Positions 63,857-64,000 of a stretch of 64,000 bases of DNA are shown here, in pieces. The notes under the pieces are model-generated. The model saw only the letters and a list, made by a program, of their open reading frames with translations, ran no database searches and was not told the origin of the DNA. Source of the stretch: Artocarpus heterophyllus (taxonomy: Eukaryota; Streptophyta; Magnoliopsida; Rosales; Moraceae); the NCBI GenBank assembly GCA_025403435.1, contig CM046350.1, forward strand, positions 13,607,612 to 13,671,611, given 5' to 3'. Every line of letters begins with the position of its first letter. The stretch's first letter is position 1. Position numbers and translations under genes: made by a program.

Positions 63857-64000
63857 GATTTTACATGGAAAGGATTTCTTCCGAGATGGATTCTTCTTCA
63901 TCTTGGATAAAACCATACACTCCTACTGATTTATCTGTTACCAAGTTACGGGGAAGATGAAAAGGAGAAAATTTACCTTGTTCTCCACCAAAGTCTTGAC

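Larger units (their letters stand above)
50255..63960 (+). pseudogene. S-receptor-like kinase pseudogene (copy 6) with hAT and Copia insertions
   Basis: Start MNLPVVPLVWFVFLCFPNNL at 50255. A hAT element splits codons 29-30. Exon 1 continues from 50940 (FELGFFIPKNSKNGYVGIWY) to 52120, with frameshifts near 51190, 51240, 51433 and 51930 and a TAA at 51425. EGF-like CDNFEHCGPNGIC and PAN parts remain. Exon 2 is about 52242-52369. Kinase exons: about 52600-52691 ([10 protein letters not shown]), 52805-53014 (one base short) and 53138-53375 (TGA after LYLH; DFN in place of DFG). Near 53494 exon 6 (MSPEYAIDG) is joined by deletion to exon 7 (MSAILFMSDSENP). Copia C enters at QPRF, and the tail (FYMERISSEMDSSSSW..LRGR) resumes at 63857. 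It is more divergent than copies 2-4 and clearly dead. Confidence 0.93.

Overview
This is a plant nuclear window, most likely from a eudicot. It has AT-rich DNA with long poly-A/T runs, seven-exon genes with GT-AG introns, Ty1/copia retrotransposons primed by initiator-Met tRNA, and hAT-type non-autonomous transposons. The species cannot be told from the sequence.

The core is a head-to-tail, plus-strand array of G-type-lectin S-receptor-like serine/threonine kinases (S-domain-1 type, like the Arabidopsis At4g27290 group). There is one 3'-partial gene (62-1310) and three complete genes that look intact (2984-9173, 814 aa; 11606-16488, 805 aa; 22376-27277, 805 aa). All share one plan: exon 1 encodes signal peptide, B-lectin, S-locus glycoprotein, EGF-like and PAN domains; exon 2 the membrane segment; exons 3-7 an RD-type kinase and a C-terminal tail ending in GR. 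The two 805-aa genes lie in a large duplicated unit (about 10.5-19.3 kb and 21.3-29.3 kb) that includes the promoters and 3' flanks.

Between and after the good genes lie at least seven decayed copies of the family: exon-7 relics (1610-1747, 9779-9979), exon-1 relics (17980-18150, 28755-28926), a gene reduced to its two ends (29312-37009), a promoter-plus-intron scrap (38030-38540) and a long broken gene (50255-63960).

Transposons fill the rest. Copia A (29459-36892) sits in exon 1 of the fifth copy and itself carries a solo LTR and a hAT element. Copia B (42499-46769, minus strand) keeps gag, protease and integrase but has an in-frame deletion of nearly all of reverse transcriptase and RNase H. 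Copia C (53573-63856, minus strand) sits in the last exon of the sixth copy; its downstream LTR is followed by a second, rearranged partial LTR. Four hAT-like elements have recognisable ends and 8-bp target duplications; two of them are one ancestral insertion in the promoters of the duplicated genes. Arrays of the palindrome GGCGCCTAGGCGCC occur in the LTRs of two different retroelement families.

The intact genes encode plasma-membrane receptor kinases. Ligands and partners cannot be read from the sequence.
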